62,511 bases of DNA, taken from Adiantum capillus-veneris (taxonomy: Eukaryota; Streptophyta; Polypodiopsida; Polypodiales; Pteridaceae). This document shows, piece by piece, positions 45,997 through 58,535 of this stretch. The position numbers were made by a program, and so were the translations under genes. Each line of letters begins with the position of its first letter. Position 1 is the first letter of the stretch. The notes beneath the pieces were generated by a model that saw only the letters and a list, made by a program, of their open reading frames with translations, did no database searches and was not told the origin of the DNA. Location of the stretch: assembly GCA_014529385.2 (NCBI GenBank), contig JABFUD020000341.1, positions 1-62,511 of the forward strand. The letters are read 5' to 3'.

Positions 45997-46864
45997 TGAC
46001 TCAAGACCCAGCTCTTGCACATCATAGTGTTTTGAATTGAATTGATCTTCAAAGCATGATAGAGCCAACCACGACTATGCATAGACACGATTTTTCAACC
46101 CATGCACTCAGTCGTCCCGGAGGACGCCATCTCGGAGGGGTGGAAAGGCACTAAGTAATTAAGGGCAATGTTTGAAGAGGGAGAAAAAATTTCGATGTTA
46201 ACGTGTGATTTTTTGCAAAATTACCTAACAATGCCCTTATAATTCATCATCAAGGAAAAATTCACTAATAATATCTTCCCAATGAGTGTAAATAGTGTAT
46301 ATACTATCAAAAAATAGTCATTTTTGGTTATTTTTCATCATTTTTATTGATAATGAGACTTAAAAATAGAGAAATTTAAAAAAAAACACAATAAAGCTAT
46401 GTTTTTCAATGGATTTTCTTAATTATTGGATTTTCACTTTACTTTTTTAGAGCATTTTGTTATTTTCTTTGATGTTTTTAATAGACAAGTCAAAAGTTAA
46501 TAATAAATAGCAAGGAAGCTCAGATGGAAAAATGAAAGACACAATGGTGATCAGAAAGACAAGGTAGACAAGCACAAAAAATTTAAATGAAATCACAAGA
46601 TAAAAGCGGGAAGCCTAAATTAGGTGGCCATGCCTACTTTTACAAAATTCTTGCAGAATGAGCTACAGGAATCCGATCAAGGAAATTTTTGAGTCTAACA
46701 TAGATTTCACGGCCTAGTAGGACTAACAAGGGAATCTGGGGTAAATTGGTTCGGGAAGTCCGGGTATACATATCCAAGTTAGGTTAAAACCACCTCATTT
46801 CCACTTGTGGCCTTTGCAGAGAGAGATTTTCGACCTCTTTCGCACGTCTTTTCTAGAGTCTACA
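45997..46864. other. AT-rich spacer with a purine-rich tract
   Basis: Contains CGGAGGGGTGGAAAGG near 46132, which could be a polypurine tract with an LTR start downstream (TGTTTGAAGAGGG near 46169), but no LTR partner or end is visible. The rest to 46864 has no ORF. Confidence 0.35.
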
Positions 46865-49043
46865 GTTGCTTGTTTTCAGCGCTATCATGAGACATGAGGG
46901 GATCCATACAAGCAACAGAGCGGGCCAAGAAGAAGCTCAACCAGAAAGAAAAGTTGCAGGAGCTACTCGCATACCAACTGGATCCAGATTCACTCAAAGC
47001 CTCCAAGGCACCCTATCTTTCAAAAGAACAGCTAGAAGAGCATCACACCATAGTGTTCACCGGAAGATTCAAGAGTGAGGAGGGACATCAGGTAGAGTTG
47101 CAACTCCTACCAAAAGAAGTATATGATATCACCGCGAAGCTTGAGACCAAAGAAGCCAACCGCAGGCTAAGACTCATAGATTTCTATGAACAGGAGCCGT
47201 GCGGTGTGGGTTTCCAAAAAGCTTAAGAGCTTTTATCCACAATTAAAGAAGATGGAACTGCCCAGATTTCTGACCCTCAGGGGAATAAAGTTGAAGTGGT
47301 GATAACCAAGGAAATAGTGGCAGAAGCACTCAGACTGCCCATACAAGGATGGCAATGAGGGCAAGGGACAGGAAAACGGCAGGTACTTTCACCAAAGGAA
47401 CTGCCGTAGCCACCTTTGCAGACCTAATTCACAAGCAGGTGGAAGAGCCAGCCAGGTTATACCACCAACACTTCCACTTCCTGGCTAAAAGGCCACCAAG
47501 GTATACCACGCCAAATCATGCGGTTGCCACCACTTTCACACAAGTCCTCAAGTCAACAACCAGGAAACCGATGGACCACGCACAATATGTCTTGACCACT
47601 TTGAAAGGCACAAAGAAAGAAGGAAAGATTACTTACCTGGGTGCACAAGAGGTATTGACAAAAATTGCATACCATACCATCGGCATGGCTGACAACCTAC
47701 CACCTGCCCCAAACTAAAACACTTGGATACTGTCAGCTCAACCATCTCCTCGAGCTACAAGATCTACCAAGAGATCCTACAAATCTAATGAAGAGTCAAT
47801 TGAAAGCTCGCTGGAAAGACACATCAGTGGAAGCTCAGATAATGAAGAAAAGAGAGAACGAAGAGAGGAAATGAAGAGAAAAGTTGTGGTAGTGCACCAA
47901 GAAGAGCCCGTGCAAAAGCAAGCCCGGTTTGAAAGAGAGAAACATGCATATTAATGCAACCAACAAGCACAAGGAAAGGACCCGAAAAAATGGGTGCCTA
48001 GTGGACTTAAGGGACCAAGGACCAAGCATCACACCAGGAAAGAGGCTGAAGAACCCGCTGAAGCACTAGAAGCTTTAAAGCTAAAGGAAGCCGAAGAAGC
48101 GGCAAGGAAGGAGACCACTACACAGGGAGAAGCTCAACATGCCCAAGGTGATGTGTCTCCCCGCATCTCTTCTCCTGTCCCTGAACACTAAGATCAACCC
48201 ATGCTGAGTCCACCACCATCACCTGCAGTTAAAGACACCACAAATGAGCCAACTAAAGAAGTTGAGCCTGAACAAGAGAAAGCAACCGAAGCCACACAAG
48301 AGCCTGAATAGCAAAAGGAAGATAAATCTACACAACAAGCAACTGGAACTACTCAAGAGAAGCCAGTCGAGAAGGATCCAAAGACCAAAAAGGTAGCAAA
48401 TCCTGCAACAGAGGACACCAGAGTTTGAGTAGCCAAAGAAGCAAAGGCAAAGGAACCACCCTCTATCGCATCACATCAAGAGAAGGACGAGGCACCACAC
48501 TCTACCTCCATGAAAAAAGAACAGCCATGGCTACAAGAACAACAGCAACCAGCCGTCCTCACACAGCCAAAAGACACACAAGAGGCTGCAAAAACATCAA
48601 CCCAGTTGGCACAACATGAAGACTGGAAATCAAATGACAAAGTCATCCTACAGGTTAATGAATATGCTAAGCAAATGCAGGAGATGACTGAAAGACTTTT
48701 CTCGGCAACACTTTGCCGTAGCAAAGGGCCAAAGAGTTAGAGATGGTGATTGAAGCACTCCAAGGGGAGTTAGACGACAGACTTAATGTTATCACCGATC
48801 ATCAGAGGCAAGTGCAAGAACCAAAAGCAAAAGTTGAACAACATAAGCTCGCTAGAGATAAGCAACAAAAAGAAATAGAAGAGTTGAGTTTCTTACCAAA
48901 CTGTAAGATGCGTGCAAAGACAAGGATGATCAGCTGATAGAAGTTACAAATGAACTTCTCACTACCACCCTCTCAGCTCAAAAAATCTAGGTACAGCTAG
49001 ATGTAGCTAATGCCTCTCTATAGTACTCAGAACAAAGAATCAA
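46865..49043 (+). pseudogene. Long charged coiled-coil/gag-like ORF, first part
   Basis: Successive plus frames form one decayed ORF. 46894-47223: ATERAKKKLNQKEKLQELLA, TIVFTGRFKSEEGHQVELQLL, ending in TAA; the same frame continues to EIVAEALRLPIQGW. 47349-47717: TFTKGTAVATFADLIHKQVE, RPPRYTTPNHAVATTF, resembling the plant mobile-domain or 'putative plant transposon protein' style. 47800-48420 is rich in Glu/Lys/Ala/Pro; 48510-48940 is Gln/Glu-rich helical (QGELDDRLNVITDHQRQVQE). Stops near 47224, 48190, 48310, 48428, 48738 and 48935. The ORF is interrupted by a MITE at 49044. Function unknown. Confidence 0.5.
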
Positions 49044-49502
49044 TGACATTAGGCAAAATTTGGACTCACAAAGGGGCCCTTTAAGGAGTTTGACTTTACC
49101 TCTCTCTACTAAAACGGGCGCATGGATAAATTTTTGCAAACAAACTCCAAAGTTGGCGGAGGTTTGACAGTTAGAATGTCCTCTTCAAGATCTATCTACT
49201 GATATATAGCACGCCATGAGATTCCTCATATTTTAGAAGATTCTTTTTTTGATTCACTTAGATTCCGACAGAGTTGTCACATCATAGGTGAATCAAAAAA
49301 AGAATCTTCCAAAATATGAGGAATCTCGTGGCGTGCTATATATCAATAGATAGAGCTTGAAGAGAACATTCTAACTGTCAAACCTCCGCCAACTTTGGAG
49401 CTTGTTTGCAAAAAATTTATCCATGCGCCCGTTTTGGTAGAGAGAGGTAAAGTCAAACTCCTTAAAGGGCCCCTTTGTGAGTTCAAATTTTGCCTAATGT
49501 CA
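49044..49502. mobile_element. 459-bp fold-back MITE (arms about 214 bp, loop about 30 bp)
   Basis: The sequence from TGACATTAGGCAAAATTTG to its reverse complement CAAATTTTGCCTAATGTCA forms an almost perfect hairpin: left arm about 49044-49257, right arm about 49288-49502, loop about 30 bp. The arms share GGGGCCCTTTAAGGAGTTTG, 'ACTTTACCTCTCTCTAC', 'CTCCAAAGTTGGCGGAGG' and 'ATATAGCACGCCATGAG' with only scattered mismatches. It sits inside the coiled-coil ORF. I could not define a target-site duplication, so the superfamily is unknown. Confidence 0.88.
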
Positions 49503-50770
49503 GGTGATAATCTTGCAGCAAATACGAGAAAATCCAGCCGTTTCCTCGATCAAAGGAACAAATGAGGTCTACAAGGCATTAGAAAAGAAAAATAAAGACC
49601 TCGAGCTGGAGTGGAAGTTAGAGCAATCTCAGCGCAGAGACCTAGCTTTGATGCAGGTCCAAAGAGAAGATGAACTGCTGAAGGAGATAGCTGAACTCAA
49701 AAGAGTTAACCACTATTGAGAAAGGGAAAGCCACAAATTCAAGAAGAGGCAGGCACTTTGGAGTAGCCTCAAGTAGAAATACCCTCAGTATCATTTGATG
49801 AAATGGAGACACAGTCCATAGTAGAGCTGAGTGGTGAGGAAGATTTTCAGGTAACCATTACAAAGGAAGACATAGTGCCCATGGTCCAACTCTGAAAGGC
49901 TGAAGAATATGCATTGAAATAAAATATTACACAAGAGGTAGATGAGAAGTCGAAGGCAGTGATGGATTGGGAGTTGAGAATTCTTCACTCCGTCAACGTT
50001 ACACAACTCACTCCCAATCAAATCAATACCCAATGGCACCAACAACAGTTCCTTCCCTACCCTCTGATAAAAGTTGAGCTGCTACAGGTAAAAGAAAGGC
50101 TTTACGTAGACATGCAAGTCGAGGGTGCAGATAAAGACCACCTGAAGTGGAGTTGAGCTGGCTTAACAAAAACCCATGATACTTGATTTGTTCACGAGAG
50201 CACCTGTAGCCCTGCAAAAAGATTTGACTTTCTATCTTGTACCAAGAGTAAGGAATTGGATAGCACACGAGGCACTACTCAAGAAGCGGCCAGCCTGGCT
50301 AAACTACCCCAAATTGCTTGCTCCAAAAAAGGGACCAGCGACTGAAGAATACATGGTGGAAACCCAAAGGGTGCCATGTCATTCTTTAAAAGTCTACGAG
50401 ATTTGTCATGTGCTAAGCTATATAAGATATGCCGAATGCTTCTCACATGCATCGAAGTGTTCAATGAGCCAGAGCAACCAGGGGCCCCTTCGATGTCATT
50501 CCTCAAGGGTGACAAAGGTTTGTGCTATGATCTCAGTGGCCAACCTTCCGAAGAAGTCCTCTATGGCTTCTACGCCAGATGAAGGTAGAACACACAATAT
50601 GCTACCATTCGAGGAAGCATTCTACATGGGATTCTTCACTTGGCGAACGAAGATATTTGCGCCAGTGATCAGTAACCTCACATCAAGGTTTGTAGGCTAC
50701 TCAGCATTGGAGCTGAAGAACAGAGTAGCTATGAATTTTTGCAAGTGCCAGATAAACAAAGGAAGCTAAG
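49503..50770 (+). pseudogene. Long coiled-coil/gag-like ORF, second part
   Basis: Resumes as coiled coil (VYKALEKKNKDLELEWKLEQ, LMQVQREDELLKEIAELKRV, 49504-49719), then an acidic stretch with stops, and a last ORF 50176-50769 (LTFYLVPRVRNWIAHEALLK, LPFEEAFYMGFFTWRTKIF). It stops 100 bp before the polypurine tract, i.e. in the position of a third ORF between integrase and the 3' LTR. It shows no signal peptide or transmembrane segment that would suggest an envelope protein. Confidence 0.5.
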
Positions 50771-50867
50771 ATACCAAAAGGAACTGAGTGCGCTTAAAGA
50801 CCACCTAGCCAGTCGCCAGCCCGAAGACTACTTCAGCCCATAAAGTTGTGTCAAGGGACGACACAGG

Positions 50868-50882
50868 CAAGGAGGGGGGGAA
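50868..50882 (+). promoter_or_regulatory. Polypurine tract
   Basis: AGGCAAGGAGGGGGGGAA directly precedes TGTTAGCAGC. Composition and position before a TGTTAG start identify it as the second-strand primer of the element whose last ORF ends at 50769. Confidence 0.75.
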
Positions 50883-51826
50883 TGTTAGCAGCAAGCTAAC
50901 ACTGAAACCATTTTTAGAGTTCTCATTGTAAAACACTTATTATTTTGATAAATTAGGAATATTGTAACTCCTATTTTCTCGGATAAACTCTATAATTAAT
51001 GAGTCGGGGTTACAAGCTTCCAAATTGTATCAACCTGTCATTACCCATCTTTGGTAGAACTCCGAGATTATTAGTTTTGACCACCAAAAAACTTGGCTAA
51101 GGTATAAAAGCCAATTTTTGTAAATTATTATAAAGTTTTTGGATAATAATATACACAGCGTGAGCTAACGACGCTCACTCCTCTCCTTCTCACGCTTCCT
51201 ACTCCCTCCCCGGTTGTCACATTGCAATCGTGATCGCTGCATTGCAATCGTAGGTAAGAGCTCTACGCAGTGACGTAAACACATCACGGTATTTTGTAGC
51301 TTTTGGCGTCACTAATCGGTGGCCTAATTTCATTGTAACTAGGAATTTACATTTCAAATAAAAAAATAAGCATATGTAGGATACTGGGGCATCATTGCTA
51401 AGCATTTAGATGCATTCAGGGTCAAAAATGGCTAGGTCAAAAATCCATTGCTGCTAATAATTGCGATTTTGGAACTTGACCTAAAGTGGGTTTTGAGACC
51501 ATAACCATGTGTTCTTAGGTCTTATAAATATGTCCTAGAAGTTTCATTACGTTTGGATGTCATTTGATGTTGTAACGGATGTGATTTGTTTGCCGATGAG
51601 TGATTGGCTTTTGGTAATTTCAGTCACTTGAGTGTAGCTTGAGTTAGATACGAGTTGTTAGTTGTTTTCCAAGAGATTGATAACCTCTTGCAGCCTCTAT
51701 GCACTAGTTGAGTGAGCTTCATCCCATGGATTGACAATTTCATCGTGGTTCTCGCTAATACTGCAATAAGATAGGATGGTGCGGTTAGACATGCGTCCCA
51801 TAGGGGGAGAGCCTCTTAGTAGGGTA
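50883..51826 (+). repeat. 3' LTR of the large gypsy-like element (right end uncertain)
   Basis: Starts TGTTAGCAGCAAGCTAACA, itself a short inverted repeat. A TATA box GGTATAAAAGCC lies at about 51100-51111 and a probable start and pyrimidine-rich segment at 51150-51200. A short direct repeat of ATTGCAATCGT lies near 51224 and 51243. The LTR end is not resolved; the sequence to 51826 may include flank. Confidence 0.55.
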
Positions 51827-52934
51827 TGAGAGAGAAACACACACACACACACTCACAGGCTCCCTTTACACAAAGGGAATAGGGGACACATGTCAGCTCC
51901 CTAGCCCAGTATCCCCCAAGGTGAATTCAAATCCTATTGGATGGCCATAGCTGTGGACCAATGAGAATTAGGCTACAGTACATTTAGTTTAATTCATTTT
52001 AAAACACTTGATAAAAGAACCAATAGGAATTAAGCTCTCTAGAAGACTATTGGACAGTCTCCCAAGGGGTCCAATGAGCATTCATCATCCCAATGGATTG
52101 CCTGATTCCTATTGTTCAGAAGACAAAGGGGTCCAATGAGAGTTTAATTGCACTAATTAAATAATTAAATCTCTCACAAAAGGGGAAAGGGGGCCACATG
52201 TCAAAAGGCTATCATTTATGATTCTCAATTATCATTGGCTAAGCTTTGCAGGATCCAATGGGGTAAAGACTCTCTCTCCTTCTCAAGCTTTAATGAAAAG
52301 CTCATCATCTACTCCAAGCTTGTGAGAAGGGAGCCCTACACCAACAACCCTTGGCTTTGTGATGCAAATCCAACCAAGATCCAAGCTTCAATGCATGCTC
52401 ATCTCCTCTACCATGCTAATTACTAAGCTATGCTAAGCTTTTATGAGTGATTATGCGAGGAGATATACTTATTTCTCGTAAGACTCCTCCTTCTTTCTCT
52501 CAATCTACCTTCGTACCCTGCTAGCTCTCACCATCTTCGAAGGTGTGTGAGGTCTTGGGTCTGAGACCGTGAGGGAATTGATGTTGTGTTTAATAAGTGT
52601 GTGCATGGTGCTTGAAGCTTTCATCTTCATTACACCAGCAATTTATTGAAGGAACACAAAGTAACGTATTGTAAATGTCTCCATTGATGGGGGAAACCTA
52701 TATTACAAAGCCTTTTGGAGGGGTGACCGGCTCCATGTAAATCCGGTCCTCAATTGTTATCAATAGCTTAATCTCTCTCTCTCTTGAAGTATTGTTCATG
52801 CCTATCTAACTAGGTGTTATGCTTTTTGTTGCTCTCTCCATCCAAGGCTCATTAGGAATCTTTTCTAATGAAATGCTCACTATGTTTATGCTATTTTCCG
52901 CTATACGCAAGTTACTAGGCCATTAAATGTTACA
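51827..52934 (+). repeat. Truncated LTR, same family as 989-2504
   Basis: Aligns to 1287-2504 of the chromovirus LTR, sharing GGCTCCCTTTACACAAAGGG, 'GACACATGTCAGCTCCCTAG', 'CCTGCTAGCTCTCACCATCT' and the identical end CCATTAAATGTTACA. The first about 300 bp are missing and about 120 bp are deleted inside (between 52235 and 52265). It is a partial or solo LTR with no adjoining internal region. Confidence 0.85.
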
Positions 52935-53558
52935 TTTATCCTCACCCTTGTGAAAACAAAAAAAAAAACAATTCCTATTCCCTTAGTCACTTTTATTATA
53001 TAATTCTCATTTACTTGCATACTTTTCCTATTCCACCCAAAATAATACAAAAGAGAACCATATCATATGATTCCAATATCTTTTTTCATATCCATAATTC
53101 TTCCATATTTTCTCATTATTCTAACACCATGTGCTCATTGAGCTAAAATCCATGAATAGTCCATACACTAGTCCCACCATGTATATATTTATTTATTCAC
53201 CAATAATCCTCCTCCATGCATGTGTAAAGATAACTTGGATGCTTTTGTATCATGATACGACTCATGGAGGGTCTCACTCTTGGATGCATTGTGCAAATTC
53301 AACAAAGGAGGGGGCCACTAAAGACTTTTATAGGCATTAAAAATAGGATTTTTGGTGAGATTTTTGGCGCCTATCTCCGTTCGGAATTTGAAGAAGTGAC
53401 CAATAGAAAAAGATGTAGCCCAGAAGCTCAATAATCACCTTAATGTTTTGCATAATTTTTGGAGCTACCATCGGTGAGATATGAATTTTATGGTGGACCC
53501 CAATCTGTCCACTTTTCCTCACAAGTCACCCCTACTCTTGCTCACGTCTTTTCACGCT

Positions 53559-53561
<3 letters not shown>
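52935..53561. other. Spacer, no supported gene
   Basis: AT-rich with an A-run near 52960. Short ORFs have no recognisable content. Confidence 0.5.

Positions 53562-53604
<43 letters not shown>
53562..53604. repeat. (AC)n microsatellite
   Basis: About 43 bp of AC. Confidence 0.97.
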
Positions 53605-53607
<3 letters not shown>

Positions 53608-54847
53608 ATTCCTCTCCATCCCTCGCTCAAACCTGCAACTTTCATGGCTCCTTTCATCTTCTTCACCACTTCCATCTCTCCCTTACTCCATAGCTCAGAA
53701 ATTATCATCTCTACACACATATAGCTCAATTTCTCTCTCTAGAATCAAATTCATATTACCATAACCTCTTCATCCTTCACAAAAAGAGAAAAAATCAGCA
53801 AATAACCAAGCTCAAGATCTAACAAAGGAGGAGTTTGATCATGGAAAATTCAATTTTTCCATGGTCACAAGAACTACACCGACAAAGTTCTACAATTGCT
53901 TCATTCACGAGAAGAGATAGGTGAAAAATTCCCTTTCCATCTTGTGGTTTTCATCAAATTGTGTATATTCTCATCCTTCTCTTACTTTTTATCATTGTAT
54001 AAATCATGTAATGTACCTTGAGTACATATGCCATGTAGTTTTACCCCATCCTACTAACTACAAACTACTAACACTAATGACTAACTCTTCTTGTAAATTG
54101 CACCCTCTACTATCTACTAAAGTAGGCACCTCCAAGTTACTCACCTCTCTCTCCTTTTACTCTCAGTAATCCTTCCCCTTGAGCCCACATCCATGTGACT
54201 CAAGGGATAAGGAAGACCACTCCCATTTTGAAAATAAAAAATATTTCATAATCTTTTTTATTGACAACAAAATGGATTAGGTCTAATCCTAATCAAGGCT
54301 CCCAAAAGCCTATAAATAGAGCCCATTCCTCTTTGTTAATATGATCTCTCCACTATTGCTCACTAGTTTGAGCATACCATTCTCCATCTTAGTTGTAGGG
54401 AGAGAGAGTGACATCTCTTTACACCATTACTTGTGGTGTATATGACAGCTTCTTGAGATAGTTATATCATTGTAAGGGAGTGAGTGATTCATAACTTCCA
54501 ATCAAAGTTGTACCTACTCTTGCACATCAATTGAATCAATAAACTGGGTGTAAATGCGGTTCAAAACCCTCTTGAGTCTCTCCAATTCACACTTGCAACC
54601 TCATCATGTTTGGTTTAAGGTGACGTGTTCTCATTTTGAGATTCTTTTGTACTATTTTCTTGTATGTGACTCAAGAGCTCTTGTTGCTTGAGAAAACATT
54701 GTAAGAGGGTTGTATGGTGATAGGGTTCCCATAACCCTAAGATAATGTGTAGATCAAAACATCATCAAACTTAATTGTACCTCTCGACTCTCCTCCAAGC
54801 TGTTTATACACCCACATCAATCATTTAACATTGAAGCTAAATACTTG

Positions 54848-54897
<50 letters not shown>

Positions 54898-55499
54898 TAT
54901 GTGTGTTTGGTGTGATCTATAGCATTGATATTAGGTTAGTGTACCCTTCCTTCTTGCTTGTATTGCTCAAGGATTCTCCTCTTTGGTGTCCTAGTTCGCT
55001 CTGTAACTAGGTGGTGTCCCTTCATTTGTTGTTGGTTGTGGGTTTGTTGTGGTTCTCTTGTTTGTGGTTTCCCTAGCCCCAATTGAGCAGCATGGGAGAC
55101 TTAAGGGGTGTTTAGAGGTTGCCTCTTTTATTGCCCGTCCCAGACCGCCTCAACAGTGTGGGAGAATTCTAGGTTTTTGTTTCATTATCATAAAGAGTCC
55201 TCTTTATCCTTGTGAGTCTAGCTCTAGCTAGCTTATGGAAAACTAATGTGGTGTGAATCCAACCCTGTATGAGGGGGGGGGGATTTTATAGCCTTGTCTC
55301 ATCTCACAAAGAGATGGTCCAAGGGAGGAAGTGACTCAACTAGGGCATGGACGCACGCCAAGAGATTGTCAATATCTTATTTGAACACAATACACTCCAT
55401 GGAAACAATCTATAAACGCTCTAGACGCAAAAAACCTAATTTCTACCGCTCTGATTTAATCACACAGCCACATGCAAAACCAATAGAAAATCATCTTTG
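53605..55499 (+). other. Non-coding region with an LTR-style promoter and a (TC)n tract
   Basis: A strong TATA context, GCCTATAAATAGAGCCC, lies at 54309-54325, followed by an apparent transcribed leader. The context is similar to the TATA at 13831. (TC)n occupies 54854-54894, and a G-run (GAGGGGGGGGGG) lies at 55271-55281. No ORF with recognisable content. I suspect an LTR but could not place its ends. Confidence 0.4.
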
Positions 55500-56104
55500 A
55501 TCAACACCAAACTTGGTAGGCTCATTCCTTACTAGGTCAAAAAAATAATTCTAGACCAGCAAACCTAAAATCTGCACACTTGCAAAAATGACAATTTCCT
55601 CCAAACACAAATTTATAGGTAGCAAATTCTGGTGTGGACACACCTACTAGATGCTTCTGAGCACTGGGAATCATAAGTACCTTATAGAATTTCAAAATAA
55701 ATATTGGATAGTGAGATATGCCACTTAGAAGAGGTGCGGTGCAAAGAGATGAAATCCTGGTAGTAAGAGGGAACTCATGGCGTACAAAGAAATCTTATCT
55801 TCTTCTTAGCGATAACAAAACTTGTGTTTCAAAACCTTAAAACGTTGCCTTTTATACCCTAGCTAAGGATCTTATGTACAAGGGCTAAACTACTCCAAAA
55901 ATAAGTAGCCTATCCAGGAAACTTTTCTAATTTATGATACAACTTGAAAGCTCATAGCCCCAGATTTTTCATAAATAAAAAGTGAGACAAAGTCTAATGG
56001 TTTTTATGCTAAATTAACATTCAAGTTTGTGTTACAAAGGTTTAAAAGACCTCCCAAACATCTTCCTTTTTGAAGTAGATATTTTTTGGAAGAATCTTCC
56101 AACA
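55500..56104 (-). repeat. 3' LTR of a minus-strand retroelement (outer end uncertain)
   Basis: On the minus strand the LTR starts TGTTGGAAGATTCTTCC at 56104, immediately after a polypurine tract. A TATA box (GGGTATAAAAGGC) lies at about 55848-55860 on the same strand. The outer boundary lies somewhere below 55800, and no 5' LTR partner is visible at the far end. Confidence 0.6.
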
Positions 56105-56122
56105 CTCCCCCCCTCTTACTTC
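56105..56122 (-). promoter_or_regulatory. Polypurine tract of the minus-strand element
   Basis: Minus strand: AAGTAAGAGGGGGGGAG, abutting the LTR start TGTTGG. Confidence 0.75.
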
Positions 56123-57023
56123 ATGTTGTCCATGACATGATTCAAGGTCTCGTAGTAAAGAATCTGTAGTCAAGTTGTCATTGTCTTTGTGAGGGAAGGG
56201 GAGGTTGGTATTTGTTCTAGATTTTTCTTGTGGCTCCACTTCTTGGGCATTCCTTTGGTGTTGTTAGCAGAGATTCTTCTTCTCCAAAAGATAATATCCC
56301 CCCTTCCTTGAGTGATTCATATCATTTTGTGCCACTGTTGTTACATGAGTGGGGCTTCTATTGGCGAGGAAATTTTGCATCTTGTTGCGCTTTAGTCTCT
56401 TCAAAGTGGCCACTATTGGCCGTGAAGACGGATTTTGATGTGCCTACATTGGTGGGAACTTAACTTGTTTGGGTTGTTAACATTATGATGGCTCCTGTTT
56501 GTGGTTCCACTGTGATGCAAGTCTTCTACAATATTTCACCAGCTTTGAAGAAATTTGTGAGCTCCTTATGATTTTTGTTGATAGCTCTCTTGCTAAGGTT
56601 TTCATTGATTGGCATTTGTCTTTTTATGTCTTTCTCTGACTTGCCATTGTTGTTGATGTTGTGTTGTCGTGCTTGAATAGAAGAGTTTCTCTTGACAAGC
56701 ATGTGAAGACTTGCAGCTTTTCACTAATTTTTTGACAAATGATTTGGGTAGCCATATCCTTAATGCGGATGTAGAAGGAATATATACAAGAAGATAATGA
56801 TGAGTGTTTCTGAAATGTGGATGACCAAAGGGAAAACACCCGGTGGGACAAAAGTTCCTTTGGTATACACTCTGATTGGAGTTTAGCATTTGGACTTGAA
56901 GTACTTGTTCACGCAAGGTGAGTGCTTGGGAGAAACAAACGAAGAGTGCCTAATGCAAGTATCAATTATGGGACACTCTAAATGCATATGAGATATTTGT
57001 CAAACAAAGCATGCAATATGAAA
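56123..57023 (-). other. 3' internal region of the minus-strand element
   Basis: Short overlapping ORFs on both strands, none with a recognisable domain. Probably former coding or untranslated sequence between the repeated WxPK region and the polypurine tract. Confidence 0.35.
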
Positions 57024-58535
57024 GATGGAGTTGATGGGTGCTTCAAGGAGCAAATGTAGCACATGTGACATCAAAGGATGTCTCATTATCTTCCACATTT
57101 CCAAGAAGGGTTTTTGATGTAGAAGCTTCTCCACTCCTACCTCACTGTGCATAGTGCATGAGTGTCTTTTGGACCTCCTTCTTCACTTCACAAGACTTAA
57201 AATACATAAACTTCGACTCTTATGCTCACATTATACTAGCAAGAGTGACACAACGTAAATATACTCAAGTATTTTATCTTGTGAAACACCTAGAATAGCT
57301 AAGATTCTTAGACCACAGAGAATATTTCTTGAAGATTTGGGACTAACTCCTCGCTCATTTAGTGGCTTATCTGCCCGACTCTGACTTATATGCCATGGCA
57401 ACTTGGATGTACTTGTTCAAGGCCAGAAACCTAATTCCAAAAGTTCTTGGAGATTTAAGCCTCTTTCCTTGTTTTGGTCTATGGATGCCACCATTTTGTC
57501 AAGTAGGTCGGCATACTTTGGCTCCTCTTGACTTGCTTGTCGTTTGTTCTCCAATTATTGTAGGGATTGATGGAACCTTTGATTTATCTCCCATGAGAAG
57601 TGGTTGTTGATGTGTGTGGGTTCTTTGTGATTTTGTTCCCACTAGCAATTTTGGAATCCACTTTGTCTTTGGTCCATGTGTGATCGTGCTTTGCACTTGC
57701 TCTATTTTCTTGATTACTTGATGGACATTATGCTTTAATATCCTGAAAAATTTATCAAACAAAAGCAAGTTGTGTAAGAGATGGAGTTGATGGGTGCTTC
57801 AAGGAAAAAATGTAGCACATGTGGCATCAAAGGACATCTCAATATCTTTCACATTTTCAAGAAGGGTTTTTTATGTAGAAGCTTCCTCACTCATACCTCA
57901 TCGTGGTTAGTGCATGAGTGCCATTTGGACTTCCTCCTTAACTTCACCACACATAGACTTTGACTCTTATGCTCACCTATACTAGGATGAGCAAGAGAAT
58001 GTAATTATGCTCAACTCTTTTAGCTTGAGCATTACCTAGAATAACTAAGATTCTTAGACCCCATAGAATATTACATGAAGGTTTGGGATTAACGCCTCAA
58101 TCATTTAGTGGCATAGCTGCCCGACTCTGACTTTTATGCCATGTATGTTTAAGGGAAATTTGGACTTACCTATTCAAGGCCAAAAACCAAATTCCATAAG
58201 TTCGGGAGATTCATGCCCCTTTCATTGTGTTGGTCTATGGATGCCACCATTTTTTCCAGTAGGCTGGCACATTTTGGCTCCTCTTGACTTTCTTGTTGTA
58301 TGTTGTCACTACTTTGTGAAACAAGTCCTTCAGCTCTTGTAGGGACTGATGTAGCCTTTGTGTTAATTCCCATGAGAAGCAATTGTCGATAGGTGTGGGT
58401 TCTTTGTGATTGAGTTTCCACTAGCAATTTTGGAAGCCACCTTGTCTTTGGTCCTTGTGTGACCATCTTTTGCATTTTCTTCTTTTGCTCAATGACTTGA
58501 TGGACACTAGGCTTCGGTAGTAAGATTTGGTGATT
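57024..58535 (-). repeat. Tandem duplication, two units of 756 bp
   Basis: Copies start at 57024 and 57780 (GATGGAGTTGATGGGTGCTTC). Both carry 'GGTCTATGGATGCCACCATTTT' and 'TTGTCTTTGGTCC'. On the minus strand both encode a similar segment with GPKTRWLPKLLVETQSQRTH (copy 2, about 58449) or GPKTKWIPKLLVGTKSQRTH (copy 1, about 57691), so the duplication copied a coding module. Confidence 0.85.

Noticed and set aside
50176-50770. Envelope-like third ORF, making the element an errantivirus-like form
   Set aside because: No signal peptide, transmembrane segment or glycosylation-rich ectodomain; the sequence is basic and soluble-looking.
55262-55290. Polypurine tract at the G-run near 55271-55281
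   Set aside because: No TG-start LTR follows it and no element of that orientation ends there.
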